From GCA-002282575 sp964493995 (GTDB lineage Bacteria; Pseudomonadota; Gammaproteobacteria; Thiomicrospirales; Thiomicrospiraceae): a stretch of 16,361 bases of DNA. Both the position numbers and the translations under genes were made by a program. Positions 1-7,842 of this stretch are shown in pieces. The stretch covers positions 1-16,361 of the forward strand of contig CAZBQD010000045.1 in assembly GCA_964493995.1 (NCBI GenBank), in the 5' to 3' direction. Every line of letters begins with the position of its first letter. Positions within the stretch are counted from its first letter, which is position 1. Below the pieces are notes generated by a model. That model made no database searches and was not told where the DNA came from. It was given only the letters and a program-made list of their open reading frames with translations.

Positions 1-35
1 CCATGCAAGCGCTCTACCAATTGAGCTATAGCCCC
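1..35 (-). tRNA. tRNA-Ala (5' part, anticodon probably GGC), cut by window edge
   Basis: Read on the minus strand, the sequence from 35 down to 1 begins GGGGCTATAGCTCAATTGG and continues GAGCGCTTGCATGG. This is the acceptor 5' strand, the D arm and the anticodon stem of a bacterial alanine tRNA, and it matches the E. coli tRNA-Ala(GGC) pattern closely. The last two bases in the window are the first two anticodon bases (GG). The third anticodon base and the 3' half lie outside, so GGC is inferred from the stem sequence CTTGC rather than read in full. It lies downstream of gltX on the same strand and has its own strong promoter. Confidence 0.9.
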
Positions 36-48
36 TAAGATTTTTCAA

Positions 49-77
49 ATTATAGAGACTAAGCCCGACACTGTCAA
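49..77 (-). promoter_or_regulatory. Consensus sigma-70 promoter of the tRNA-Ala unit
   Basis: On the minus strand, a perfect -35 box TTGACA (77-72) and a perfect -10 box TATAAT (54-49) are separated by exactly 17 bases. The expected start point is near position 42, only a few bases before the mature tRNA 5' end at 35. That fits a strong stable-RNA promoter with a very short leader. Confidence 0.85.
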
Positions 78-81
78 GTTG

Positions 82-103
82 AATTGCCGAAAAAGCGACA
101 ATT
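82..103 (-). terminator. Hairpin just after the gltX stop (possible terminator)
   Basis: Directly after the gltX stop codon, the minus strand can fold AATTGTCG / CGGCAATT. This is an 8-bp stem with one G-U pair and a six-base, U-rich loop. There is no downstream T-run, so it is not a classical intrinsic terminator. It could protect the gltX 3' end or weakly reduce read-through into the tRNA promoter. Confidence 0.35.
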
Positions 104-1501
104 TTATGACAGTTGTTCCATAGCGGTGGTTAAACGACGCAGCACGGTCGTTTGACCCAACACATGCGCCACACTATCAATAGCCGGAGACTGACCCGAA
201 CCGGTTAGCGCCAAACGGAACGGCATACCCACCTGCCCCATTTTCACGCCATTAACCTTGCCTGCTTCGACCATCGCCTGATGAATGAATTCAACGCTCC
301 ATTCACCCTCAGCTGCCAATAACTCACGCAAGCTGGCTAACACCAACTTAGCCGTCGCTGTTTTCCAATGTTTTTCCACCATGGCTTCATCGAAACTGGT
401 CGGATCAGCATAAAAGTAATGCGCCTGTAACGCCAATTCACCCAAGGTTTTGGCGCGTTCTTTTAACAAATCACACACCGTTGGCAAGTCTGGACCTTGA
501 TCTAAATCGATACCAGCCAATGCCAAATGGGGCGCCACATGCGGCGCTAAAAATAAGCCACCGTGCATTTGGATGTGTTGCTGATTCGTCCATAAGCACT
601 TATCCGCATCAAACTTACCCGGAGCGCCATTAATATGCCCCAAGTCAAAATATTGAATCAATTCATCACGATTGAAAATTTCTTGATCGCCATGAGACCA
701 ACCCAGTCGCGCTAAATAATTCAGTAAGCCGTCAGGTAGATAGCCCGCTTCCTTATATTGCAGCACACTCACCGCACCATGACGCTTCGATAAACGCTGT
801 CCATCCTCACCCAATACCATGGGCAAATGCGCATAGACCGGAGGTTCAACGCCCAAGGCTTTCAACATATTAATTTGACGTGGCGTGTTATTCAGGTGAT
901 CGTCACCGCGAATGACATGGGTGATATTCATTTCCCAATCATCGACCACCACGGTGAAGTTGTAAGTGGGTGAACCGTCCGAACGCTGAATAATCAAATC
1001 GTCCAACTCGCTATTCTGCACCACAACACGACCTTTCACCATGTCGTTAATCACCACTTCGCCGTCTAACGGATTTTTGAAACGCACTACCGGCTTAATG
1101 CCTGCAGGTGGCGTGCCGGTAAAATCACGGTAACGACCATCGTAACGCGGTTTTTCTTTACGCGCCATTTGTTGCTCACGCAGCTCGTCTAATTCAGCGG
1201 GTGACGCATAACAGTAGTAGGCTTTGCCTTCTGCTAACCATTGTTGAATGATTTCGTTGTAACGATCAAAACGTTGCGTTTGGTAGAAAGGCCCTTCGTC
1301 ATAATCCAGATTTAACCAAGCCATGCCTTGTAAAATGGCATCGACTGATTCGGGTGTTGAGCGTTCTAAATCGGTGTCTTCAATACGCAGAATAAATTGA
1401 CCGCCATGCTTACGCGCATACAACCAGGAAAATAAAGCGGTACGCGCACCACCAATGTGTAAGTAGCCTGTCGGGCTAGGCGCAAAACGAGTACGAACCA
1501 A
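104..1501 (-). CDS. gltX: Glutamate--tRNA ligase
   Basis: Class I aminoacyl-tRNA synthetase of 465 residues that charges tRNA-Glu with glutamate in the cytoplasm (E. coli GltX is 471). The ATP-site HIGH motif is at about residues 8-20 (PSPTGYLHIGGAR) and the KMSKS-type loop LSKR is at 237-240, followed by HGAVSV as in E. coli. I chose the TTG at 1501-1499: the product then starts MVRTRFAPSPTG, the family's usual N-terminus, and TAAGGAG lies 7 bases upstream. An in-frame start at 1576 would add 25 unrelated residues, mostly encoded by the dispersed repeat, and is very unlikely. The zinc site known in E. coli GltX is not preserved: only one Cys (C97, in YCYAS) remains, and the distal site reads GRYRD. 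The insert between them is also shorter. Confidence 0.97.
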   Translation of the reverse strand: MVRTRFAPSPTGYLHIGGARTALFSWLYARKHGGQFILRIEDTDLERSTPESVDAILQGMAWLNLDYDEGPFYQTQRFDRYNEIIQQWLAEGKAYYCYASPAELDELREQQMARKEKPRYDGRYRDFTGTPPAGIKPVVRFKNPLDGEVVINDMVKGRVVVQNSELDDLIIQRSDGSPTYNFTVVVDDWEMNITHVIRGDDHLNNTPRQINMLKALGVEPPVYAHLPMVLGEDGQRLSKRHGAVSVLQYKEAGYLPDGLLNYLARLGWSHGDQEIFNRDELIQYFDLGHINGAPGKFDADKCLWTNQQHIQMHGGLFLAPHVAPHLALAGIDLDQGPDLPTVCDLLKERAKTLGELALQAHYFYADPTSFDEAMVEKHWKTATAKLVLASLRELLAAEGEWSVEFIHQAMVEAGKVNGVKMGQVGMPFRLALTGSGQSPAIDSVAHVLGQTTVLRRLTTAMEQLS

Positions 1502-1508
1502 AATAACT

Positions 1509-1515
1509 CTCCTTA
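1509..1515 (-). promoter_or_regulatory. Ribosome binding site that fixes the gltX TTG start
   Basis: TAAGGAG (1515-1509 on the minus strand) stands 7 bases before TTG at 1501. No comparable Shine-Dalgarno precedes the upstream in-frame ATG at 1576, so this site decides the start. Confidence 0.75.
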
Positions 1516-1534
1516 GAAAACACGATATATGGGA

Positions 1535-1677
1535 ACCTCTAAAAACTCCACTTCGTGGCATTTTTAGAGTCTCCAAGTTAATTTAATCTCTGGTGGAAGG
1601 GGTTAAATCAATAGGTTATGTGCAATTATTGTGCATCCCTTCCCCCAGTCCCCCATCCCATTAGGGTTTTTAGAGGT
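1535..1677. repeat. MITE-like dispersed repeat, copy 1 (143 bp, terminal inverted repeats)
   Basis: The element has perfect 12-bp inverted ends, ACCTCTAAAAAC (1535-1546) and GTTTTTAGAGGT (1666-1677). The left end also folds locally: CTCTAAAAA (1537-1545) pairs with TTTTTAGAG (1561-1569) around an inner CCAC/GTGG stem. By hand alignment, about 92 of 123 positions match the copy at 7686-7830, with one gap. Shared blocks include ACCTCTAAAAAC, TAAATCAA and TTCCCCCAG. No ORF fits inside and no target-site duplication is evident. It lies between the gltX start and the lpdA terminator. Confidence 0.75.
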
Positions 1678-1692
1678 CAACTTATGATTGTC

Positions 1693-1698
1693 ATTATA
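1693..1698 (-). promoter_or_regulatory. Probable gltX -10 box
   Basis: A perfect TATAAT on the minus strand lies between the lpdA terminator and repeat copy 1, in the only space available for a gltX promoter on the upstream side of the repeat. No good -35 box stands 16-18 bases upstream, so the call is tentative. If it is used, the gltX leader is about 185 nt and contains the whole repeat. Confidence 0.4.
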
Positions 1699-1742
1699 AA
1701 CGACACACTCACTGCTGAGCACAATGACAACACCTGAATCCA

Positions 1743-1770
1743 TAAAAAAGCTCCCAACCAGTGGGAGCTT
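1743..1770 (-). terminator. Intrinsic terminator of the aceE-aceF-lpdA operon
   Basis: On the minus strand, AAGCTCCCA (1770-1762), a 5-base loop and TGGGAGCTT (1756-1748) form a perfect 9-bp stem, followed by a run of T residues to about 1743. It sits about 30 bases past the lpdA stop, so it closes the PDH operon and insulates gltX. Confidence 0.9.
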
Positions 1771-1800
1771 AATGAACCGAACAACTGAATGGCGTTGCTG

Positions 1801-3561
1801 TTATTTTTTACGATGCTTAGGAGCAATTAAGTCCGTAATCGTGCCTTCTGCCATTTCAGCGGCAAACGCAAAGGTTTCAGACAAGGTCGGATGGGGGTGA
1901 ATGGTTAGGGCAATATCGGCCATATCCGCACCCATTTCCAACGCCAGCGAGGCCTCTGCTACCAACTCACCGGCATTGGGTCCAGTCATGGCTGCACCTA
2001 ATAAACGATGGGTTTTAGCATCAAAAATCGCTTTACTCATGCCTTCATCTCGACCTAAACTCAAGCTACGACCACTGGCTGCCCAAGGGAACATACCGAC
2101 TTCAATCTCAAAACCCTTTTCCTTAGCCTCACGTTCGGTCATGCCGACCCAAGCCACTTCCGGATCGGTGTAAGCAACGGAAGGAATGCTGACGGGCGTG
2201 AATGCTGATGGCAAACCACAAATCACCTCTGCCGCTACCTTGCCTTCATGAACCGCTTTATGCGCTAACATGGGTTGACCGATAATGTCACCGATGGCAT
2301 AGATATGATCGACATTGGTTTTCTGACGCTGATCGGCGGGAATAAAGCCACGTTCCGTTACTGTCACGCCCGCTTTTTCGGCAGCAATCGTCGCACCATT
2401 GGGCGCACGACCGACGGCCACTAACACCGCATCAAAGTCTTCTTGCCAAGTCTTATCGCCTTCGCCAACGAAGGTGACACTTAAGGCTTCTGGCTTAGCT
2501 TCTACAGCCGTCACTTTGGTTTTCAGATGAATGGCTTTGTATTTGGGTTTAATGCGTTTAACCAACGGACGTACCATATCCGGATCAGCACCTGGAATCA
2601 GTTGATCCATCAACTCAACAACGGTAATTTCCGAACCCAAAGCACCATATACCTGTGCCATTTCCAAGCCAATGATACCGCCACCCAAAATGAGCAAGCG
2701 ATTGGGAATGGTCTGCAAATTCAAGGCATCGGTTGAATCCCAAACACGAGGATCATCATGCGGAATGAACGGTAATTTAATGATACGAGAACCAGCGGCA
2801 ATAATGGCTTGTTCAAAACGAATCGTTTTTACCGTGCCTTCTTTGTCCGTCACGGCTAGCGTATGACTATCGGAAAAAGCACCCAAACCATGCACCACTT
2901 GCACTTTACGTTGCTTAGCCAAGCCCATTAGGCCTGTGGTGAGTTTTTTAATGACGCTTTCTTTGAAGCCACGCATTTTATCTAAATCGATTTGTGGCTC
3001 GGCAAAGGTAATACCATGCGCGCCCATTTCTTTGGTTTCATTGAGAATGTGCGACATATGTAACAAAGTCTTAGAAGGAATACAACCGACGTTTAGGCAC
3101 ACACCACCAATCACATCATAGCGCTCAACCAAAATGACCTGTTTGCCCAAATCGGCAGCACGGAAAGCGGCAGTGTAACCACCAGGACCACCGCCTAACA
3201 CTAATACCTCACAGCGCATATCGGCATCACCGGTTACCGGCAAGGCAGCGGGTGCAGCATGGGTTGCTTCAATAACAGGCTTAGCCGTCTGCTTTTCCGC
3301 TTCACTCAATTTGGCGGTATGGGAGCTGGCCATTTGACCAATGACCACACCGCTATTGATGATATCGCCCACTTTAACCGTCAAGGAAGCAATTTTTCCC
3401 GAATGCGGGCTAGGAATTTCCATCGTAGCTTTGTCGCTTTCTAGCGTAATCAGCGGCTGGTCAATCGACACATCCTCACCGACGCTAACCAGAATCTCAA
3501 TAACACGAACGTCTTTGAAATCACCTAAATCAGGAATCTTAATATCAATAATCTGTCCCAT
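1801..3561 (-). CDS. lpdA: Dihydrolipoyl dehydrogenase (E3) with N-terminal lipoyl domain
   Basis: The 586-residue flavoprotein reoxidises dihydrolipoamide with NAD+ in the pyruvate dehydrogenase complex. Residues 1-77 are a lipoyl domain with acceptor lysine K44 in ESDKATMEIPSP. Residues 78-114 are an Ala/Pro/Thr linker. The E3 core follows: FAD motif GGGPGG (123-128), redox cysteines C155 and C160 in CLNVGCIPSK, NAD motif GGGIIG (293-298), and the C-terminal H557/E562 pair in HPHPTLSE that acts as the base. Ordinary E. coli Lpd is about 474 residues and lacks the lipoyl domain; the long form resembles the Neisseria p64k type. The start ATG follows the aceF stop by 9 bases, with AAGGGA overlapping the aceF TAA, so it is the last gene of the operon. 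Confidence 0.96.
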   Translation of the reverse strand: MGQIIDIKIPDLGDFKDVRVIEILVSVGEDVSIDQPLITLESDKATMEIPSPHSGKIASLTVKVGDIINSGVVIGQMASSHTAKLSEAEKQTAKPVIEATHAAPAALPVTGDADMRCEVLVLGGGPGGYTAAFRAADLGKQVILVERYDVIGGVCLNVGCIPSKTLLHMSHILNETKEMGAHGITFAEPQIDLDKMRGFKESVIKKLTTGLMGLAKQRKVQVVHGLGAFSDSHTLAVTDKEGTVKTIRFEQAIIAAGSRIIKLPFIPHDDPRVWDSTDALNLQTIPNRLLILGGGIIGLEMAQVYGALGSEITVVELMDQLIPGADPDMVRPLVKRIKPKYKAIHLKTKVTAVEAKPEALSVTFVGEGDKTWQEDFDAVLVAVGRAPNGATIAAEKAGVTVTERGFIPADQRQKTNVDHIYAIGDIIGQPMLAHKAVHEGKVAAEVICGLPSAFTPVSIPSVAYTDPEVAWVGMTEREAKEKGFEIEVGMFPWAASGRSLSLGRDEGMSKAIFDAKTHRLLGAAMTGPNAGELVAEASLALEMGADMADIALTIHPHPTLSETFAFAAEMAEGTITDLIAPKHRKK

Positions 3562-3570
3562 AGCCGTCCC

Positions 3571-4875
3571 TTAGAGTAACAGTTGACGAATATCGGTCAG
3601 CATTTGACCCAAATAAGTGGTGAAGCGAACACCTTGCGCACCGTCGATGACGCGATGATCGTAAGACATCGAGAAAGGCATCATCAAGCGCGGTTCAAAA
3701 GTTGAACCATTCCACACCGGCTGCATTTTCGCTTTAGAAACCCCTAAAATAGCGACTTCAGGTGCATTGACAATCGGTGTAAACTGAGTGCCGCCAATAC
3801 CACCTAGGCTAGAAATCGAGAAGGTCGCGCCGGACATATCAGTCGGTGACAACTTACCCTCACGCGCTTTGTGACTCAAATCTTTCAAGGCCTCCGCCAA
3901 TTCCCAAACTGACTTTTTATCGGCGTCACGAATCACCGGCACAACCAAGCCATTAGGCGTATCCACGGCTACACCAATATGGTAATACTGCTTAATGATG
4001 AGATTCTCGCCATCGGCAGATAAAGAGGCATTCACCTGTGGGAACTTCTTCAATGCCGCAATCGCTGCTTTAATGACAAAAATCAGCGGTGTCACACCCA
4101 CACCACGGGCTTTCGCCTGTTCTTTCAAGCTGGTGCGGAAAGCTTCCATCTCGGTGATGTCACACTCATCAAATTGCGTCACATGCGGTACGTTTAACCA
4201 GCAAGCGTGCAAATGTTTACCCGAAATTTTCTTAATGCGTGATAGTGGCTCAGAAATAATGTCACCAAAATCGGCAAAATTAGGCTGTTTAATGGAGGGA
4301 ATGCCCATACCACCTGTCGCGCCAGCCGCATTGGGTAAGGTTTTAGCACCTGACATCACGCCTTTAACAAAGGCTTGCACATCATCTTTACTAATACGAC
4401 CCTTAACGCCTGTGCCAGTTACTAAAGACAAATCCACACCCAACTCACGGGCAAACAAACGCACCGATGGGCTAGCATGCGCTTTAGCACCCACAACAGG
4501 CGCATTAATCGGTTTTTCCGCTGACATAGCCGGAGCGACAGTTGGTGCGGGTGTCGCAACAGGAGCTGAGGCAACGGCTACCGGTGGTGCAGAAGTTGGC
4601 TGAGGTGCAGGCGCAGCTTTCACCGCAACAGCTGACTCATCCGCTTCCACCTCGGCAATCAACACACCTGTCGCGACCTTATCACCGACCTTCACTTTCA
4701 AGCTAATGATTTTACCGGCCATCGGCGAAGGAATTTCCATCGTTGCTTTGTCGCTTTCCAACACCAGCAAAGCATCATCAACGGCAACCACATCACCTTC
4801 TTTCACTAAAATTTCGATGACATCGACACCCTTAAAGTCGCCGATATCGGGAAGAAGCATTGGTTTAATAGACAT
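3571..4875 (-). CDS. aceF: Pyruvate dehydrogenase E2, dihydrolipoyllysine acetyltransferase
   Basis: The 434-residue core subunit moves the acetyl group from lipoamide to CoA. Domains in order: one lipoyl domain at 1-78 with K43 in ESDKATMEIPSP; an Ala/Pro/Val-rich flexible linker at about 80-130; a peripheral-subunit-binding domain at about 133-171 (ASPSVRLFARELGVDLS...GRISKDDV); a second short linker; and the catalytic domain from about 205 to the end, with H407 and D411 in DHRVIDG. E. coli AceF has three lipoyl domains, this one only one. I chose ATG 4875: GGGGAGG stands 7 bases before it, and the product begins like other lipoyl domains. An ATG at 4902 would lie inside aceE and lacks such a site. 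The gap after the aceE stop is 14 bases. Confidence 0.96.
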   Translation of the reverse strand: MSIKPMLLPDIGDFKGVDVIEILVKEGDVVAVDDALLVLESDKATMEIPSPMAGKIISLKVKVGDKVATGVLIAEVEADESAVAVKAAPAPQPTSAPPVAVASAPVATPAPTVAPAMSAEKPINAPVVGAKAHASPSVRLFARELGVDLSLVTGTGVKGRISKDDVQAFVKGVMSGAKTLPNAAGATGGMGIPSIKQPNFADFGDIISEPLSRIKKISGKHLHACWLNVPHVTQFDECDITEMEAFRTSLKEQAKARGVGVTPLIFVIKAAIAALKKFPQVNASLSADGENLIIKQYYHIGVAVDTPNGLVVPVIRDADKKSVWELAEALKDLSHKAREGKLSPTDMSGATFSISSLGGIGGTQFTPIVNAPEVAILGVSKAKMQPVWNGSTFEPRLMMPFSMSYDHRVIDGAQGVRFTTYLGQMLTDIRQLLL

Positions 4876-4882
4876 ACTGCAT

Positions 4883-4889
4883 CCTCCCC
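4883..4889 (-). promoter_or_regulatory. Ribosome binding site deciding the aceF start
   Basis: GGGGAGG on the minus strand lies just after the aceE stop and 7 bases before ATG 4875. It favours this start over the in-frame ATG at 4902. Confidence 0.75.
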
Positions 4890-7547
4890 TTAAACCGTCC
4901 AAGGTGCGGGTTTATCCGCATCGATACCGTAACGCGCAATCGCATCCGCAACCATTTGCGCTGGTACTTCACCACGATCCGCCAAGGCCTTGAGGGTTGC
5001 AATAACCACATAATGCGCGTTGACTTCAAAGAACTGACGCAGCTGCGCGCGTGTATCCGAACGACCATAGCCATCCGTACCCAAAACGACAAAATCACCG
5101 GGAATGAAAGCACGAACCTGATCGGCATAAGCACGCAAGTAGTCGGTCGCCGCAATCACCGGACCTTCACTGCCCGCTAACTGTTTAGTAATGAACGGGA
5201 CGCGTTTGTGTTCGAGCGGGTGCAAGGTATTCCAACGTTCGCACTCATCACCGTCTCGTTTGAGCAGATTGAAGCTAGTAGCCGACCAAACATCAGCCTG
5301 AACGCCCCAATCTTGCGACAGAAGTTCAGCTGCTTTAATCACTTCGCGCAGAATCGTACCCGAACCCATTAACTGAGCACGAGGACCATCGCCACTCGCC
5401 TCCGACAGACGATAGAGACCTTGAATAATCTGATCTTCAACGCCGACTGGCATGGCAGGATGCTCGTAATTTTCATTCATGACGGTGACATAGTAGAAAA
5501 CCTTGTCTTTTTCAGCTGTCATACGACGTAAGCCATCTTGAACAATCACCGCCAATTCATAAGCAAAAGTCGGATCGTAAGTCATACAGTTAGGCACTTG
5601 ACCAAACTGAATGAGGTTGTGGCCGTCTTGATGTTGCAGCCCCTCACCCGCCAAAGTCGTGCGACCGGCAGTACCACCCAGCATAAAGCCACGTGCTTGA
5701 GAATCGCCAGCAGCCCAGACCAAATCGCCAATACGTTGGAAACCAAACATGGAGTAATAAATGTAGAAAGGAATCATCGCCACGCCATGGTTGGCATAAC
5801 TGGTTGCAGCCGCGATCCAAGACGACATAGCACCGGCTTCGTTAATACCTTCTTGTAACACCTGACCATTTTGTGCTTGTTTGTACCACATCACTTGGTC
5901 GGCATCGACTGGTTCGTAAAGCTGACCCGCAGGGTCATAAATACCCACTTGGCGGAACAGACCTTCCATACCGAAAGTACGCGCTTCGTCAGGAATAATG
6001 GGCACCACACGCGGACCAACCGCTTTGTCACGCAATAACACCGCTAAAATACGCACAAATGCCATAGTGGTCGACATGGTGCGTTCACCCGTGCCTTGTA
6101 ATAGTGCATCAAAGGCCGACAACTCAGGCACAGGCAAGACTTCAGAACGATCCTGACGCGAGGGCAAATAACCACCCAAAGCAGCACGACGCTCATGTAA
6201 ATATTTCATCACGGCTGAGTCGTCTTGTGGCTTATAGAAAGGCACATTATCGAGTTCACTGTCAGAAATGGGGATGCTAAAACGATCACGGAAGTGACGC
6301 AGACCATTAATATCTAATTTTTTCTGTTGGTGAGCGGCCATCGCGCCTTCACCATATTCCCCCATACCATAACCCTTAACCGTGTGGGCTAGGATAACGG
6401 TAGGTTGACCTTGATGTTCGGTTGCTTGCTTATAAGCGGCATAAATTTTACGAGGATCATGTCCACCGCGCGACAGCTTAAAGATTTCATCGTCAGACAT
6501 ATCTTTAACCAGATCAGCGGTTTCTGGATACTTACCGAAGAAATGCTCGCGCACATAAGCCGGACCACGCACTTTGTAAGCCTGATACTCACCATCAACC
6601 ACTTCCATCATGCGTTGCATGAGCTTGCCGGTTTTATCACGAGCCAACAGGCCGTCCCACTCACTGCCCCAAACGACTTTTAACACATTCCAACCAGCAC
6701 CACGGAAGTTACCTTCCAATTCTTGAATGATTTTGCCATTCCCACGCACCGGCCCATCTAAACGCTGCAAGTTACAGTTGACAACAAAAATCAAATTATC
6801 CAATTTTTCACGATGCGCTAAAGCAATTGCGCCTTGTGATTCCGGCTCGTCCATTTCGCCATCACCCAAGAAGGCCCAAACTTTACGACCCGTTGCATCA
6901 ATCAAACCACGCGCATGCATATATTTCATGAAGCGAGCTTGATAAATCGCCATTAACGGACCCAGACCCATAGACACTGTGGGGAACTGCCAAAAGTCGG
7001 GCATCAACCAAGGATGGGGATAAGAAGACAAACCTGGACTGGCTACTTCTTGACGGAAACGGCCTAAATCCGCTTCGCTCAAACGACCTTCCATGAAAGC
7101 GCGAGCATACATACCGGGCGAGGTGTGACCTTGGAAGAAAATCATGTCTGCACCCGTTGGCGCATCAGGACCTTTGAAGAAGTGGTTGAAACCCACTTCA
7201 TAAAGCGTTGCGCTAGAGGCAAAAGAAGCAATATGACCACCCAATTCGGTCGACAAGCGATTGGCTTTCACCACCATCGCCATGGCATTCCAACGAATTA
7301 ATGAGCGTAAACGACCTTCGATTTCTTGATCGCCTGGATAAGCGTGTTGTTGCTCAGCAGGAATGGTGTTGATGTAGGGCGTATTCGCACTGTAAAGCGT
7401 ATCAATGCCATATTTTCGCGCGTGTGCAATTAGGCTATTGATGAGATGTTGTGCTTTCTCCGTTCCTTCAAACTCCACCACCGACGCTAGGGCATCCAAC
7501 CACTCTTGCGTTTCTTGTGGATCAAGGTCAACAAAGGTTTCGCTCAT
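4890..7547 (-). CDS. aceE: Pyruvate dehydrogenase E1 component, homodimeric type
   Basis: An 885-residue, thiamine-diphosphate-dependent decarboxylase (E. coli AceE is 887). It decarboxylates pyruvate and acetylates the lipoyl groups of E2, and here probably also of E3. The ThDP/Mg motif starts GDGEMDEPES at residue 228 and closes with NCNLQ at 257-261. Other conserved blocks are GHTSPGMYAR at about 140-149, EYGEGAMAAHQQKK (the active-site histidine loop) and LGTDGYGRSDTRAQLR near the C-terminus. The ATG at 7547 has AGGA about 8 bases upstream. It is the first gene of aceE-aceF-lpdA. No convincing -35/-10 pair was found upstream. Confidence 0.98.
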   Translation of the reverse strand: MSETFVDLDPQETQEWLDALASVVEFEGTEKAQHLINSLIAHARKYGIDTLYSANTPYINTIPAEQQHAYPGDQEIEGRLRSLIRWNAMAMVVKANRLSTELGGHIASFASSATLYEVGFNHFFKGPDAPTGADMIFFQGHTSPGMYARAFMEGRLSEADLGRFRQEVASPGLSSYPHPWLMPDFWQFPTVSMGLGPLMAIYQARFMKYMHARGLIDATGRKVWAFLGDGEMDEPESQGAIALAHREKLDNLIFVVNCNLQRLDGPVRGNGKIIQELEGNFRGAGWNVLKVVWGSEWDGLLARDKTGKLMQRMMEVVDGEYQAYKVRGPAYVREHFFGKYPETADLVKDMSDDEIFKLSRGGHDPRKIYAAYKQATEHQGQPTVILAHTVKGYGMGEYGEGAMAAHQQKKLDINGLRHFRDRFSIPISDSELDNVPFYKPQDDSAVMKYLHERRAALGGYLPSRQDRSEVLPVPELSAFDALLQGTGERTMSTTMAFVRILAVLLRDKAVGPRVVPIIPDEARTFGMEGLFRQVGIYDPAGQLYEPVDADQVMWYKQAQNGQVLQEGINEAGAMSSWIAAATSYANHGVAMIPFYIYYSMFGFQRIGDLVWAAGDSQARGFMLGGTAGRTTLAGEGLQHQDGHNLIQFGQVPNCMTYDPTFAYELAVIVQDGLRRMTAEKDKVFYYVTVMNENYEHPAMPVGVEDQIIQGLYRLSEASGDGPRAQLMGSGTILREVIKAAELLSQDWGVQADVWSATSFNLLKRDGDECERWNTLHPLEHKRVPFITKQLAGSEGPVIAATDYLRAYADQVRAFIPGDFVVLGTDGYGRSDTRAQLRQFFEVNAHYVVIATLKALADRGEVPAQMVADAIARYGIDADKPAPWTV

Positions 7548-7685
7548 ATTTCTTCCTCATGGGGTCATGAAAATTAACACACCACGAACACACGCAGACG
7601 GGTAAGTCAGGCAGGCATGCGCTATGAGCCCGCCCTTTTATGCGCCCATTCATGGCAAAATGGTTTTAATATGATACCAGATGGC

Positions 7686-7830
7686 ACCTCTAAAAACCCC
7701 TTTTAGTGGTGTTTTTAGCGTCTCAAAATGATTTCATTTCTGGGAGAAGGAACTAAATCAAGACGTTACAGGCAATATTAGCCCACTCCTTCCCCCAGCC
7801 CCCCATCACTCCAAACTACCTCACATAGGT
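7686..7830. repeat. MITE-like dispersed repeat, copy 2 (about 145 bp)
   Basis: This sequence aligns with the copy at 1535-1677 in the same orientation over 7686-7807, with about 75% identity by hand count and one gap. The left end is again ACCTCTAAAAAC, and it can fold into a hairpin with CTAAAAAC pairing to GTTTTTAG. The right end has drifted: it ends in AGGT like copy 1 but lacks the matching inverted repeat. The limits are therefore firm on the left and approximate on the right. It fills most of the space between the HAD phosphatase stop and the aceE upstream region. Confidence 0.65.
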
Positions 7831-7842
7831 TGCTTAAGATAA

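Noticed and set aside
1502..1800. Riboswitch or T-box upstream of gltX
   Set aside because: The space is explained by the repeat, a -10 box and the lpdA terminator. There is no T-box NNNNGGTGGNACCGCG-like antiterminator, and T-boxes are not expected in this group.
3995..4603. 202-codon plus-strand open frame opposite aceF
   Set aside because: It lies wholly inside a well-supported catalytic gene, its product is low-complexity Ala/Thr/Pro sequence mirroring the AceF linker, and no ribosome binding site was seen.
4865..5155. 96-codon minus-strand frame across the aceE-aceF junction
   Set aside because: It overlaps the conserved AceE C-terminus in another frame, and its Arg/Val-rich product has no recognisable domain.
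7660..7679. TGGT...ACCA inverted half-sites upstream of aceE as a PdhR operator
   Set aside because: The PdhR-type site has the half-sites about 3 bases apart; here they are 11 apart, and the flanks do not match.
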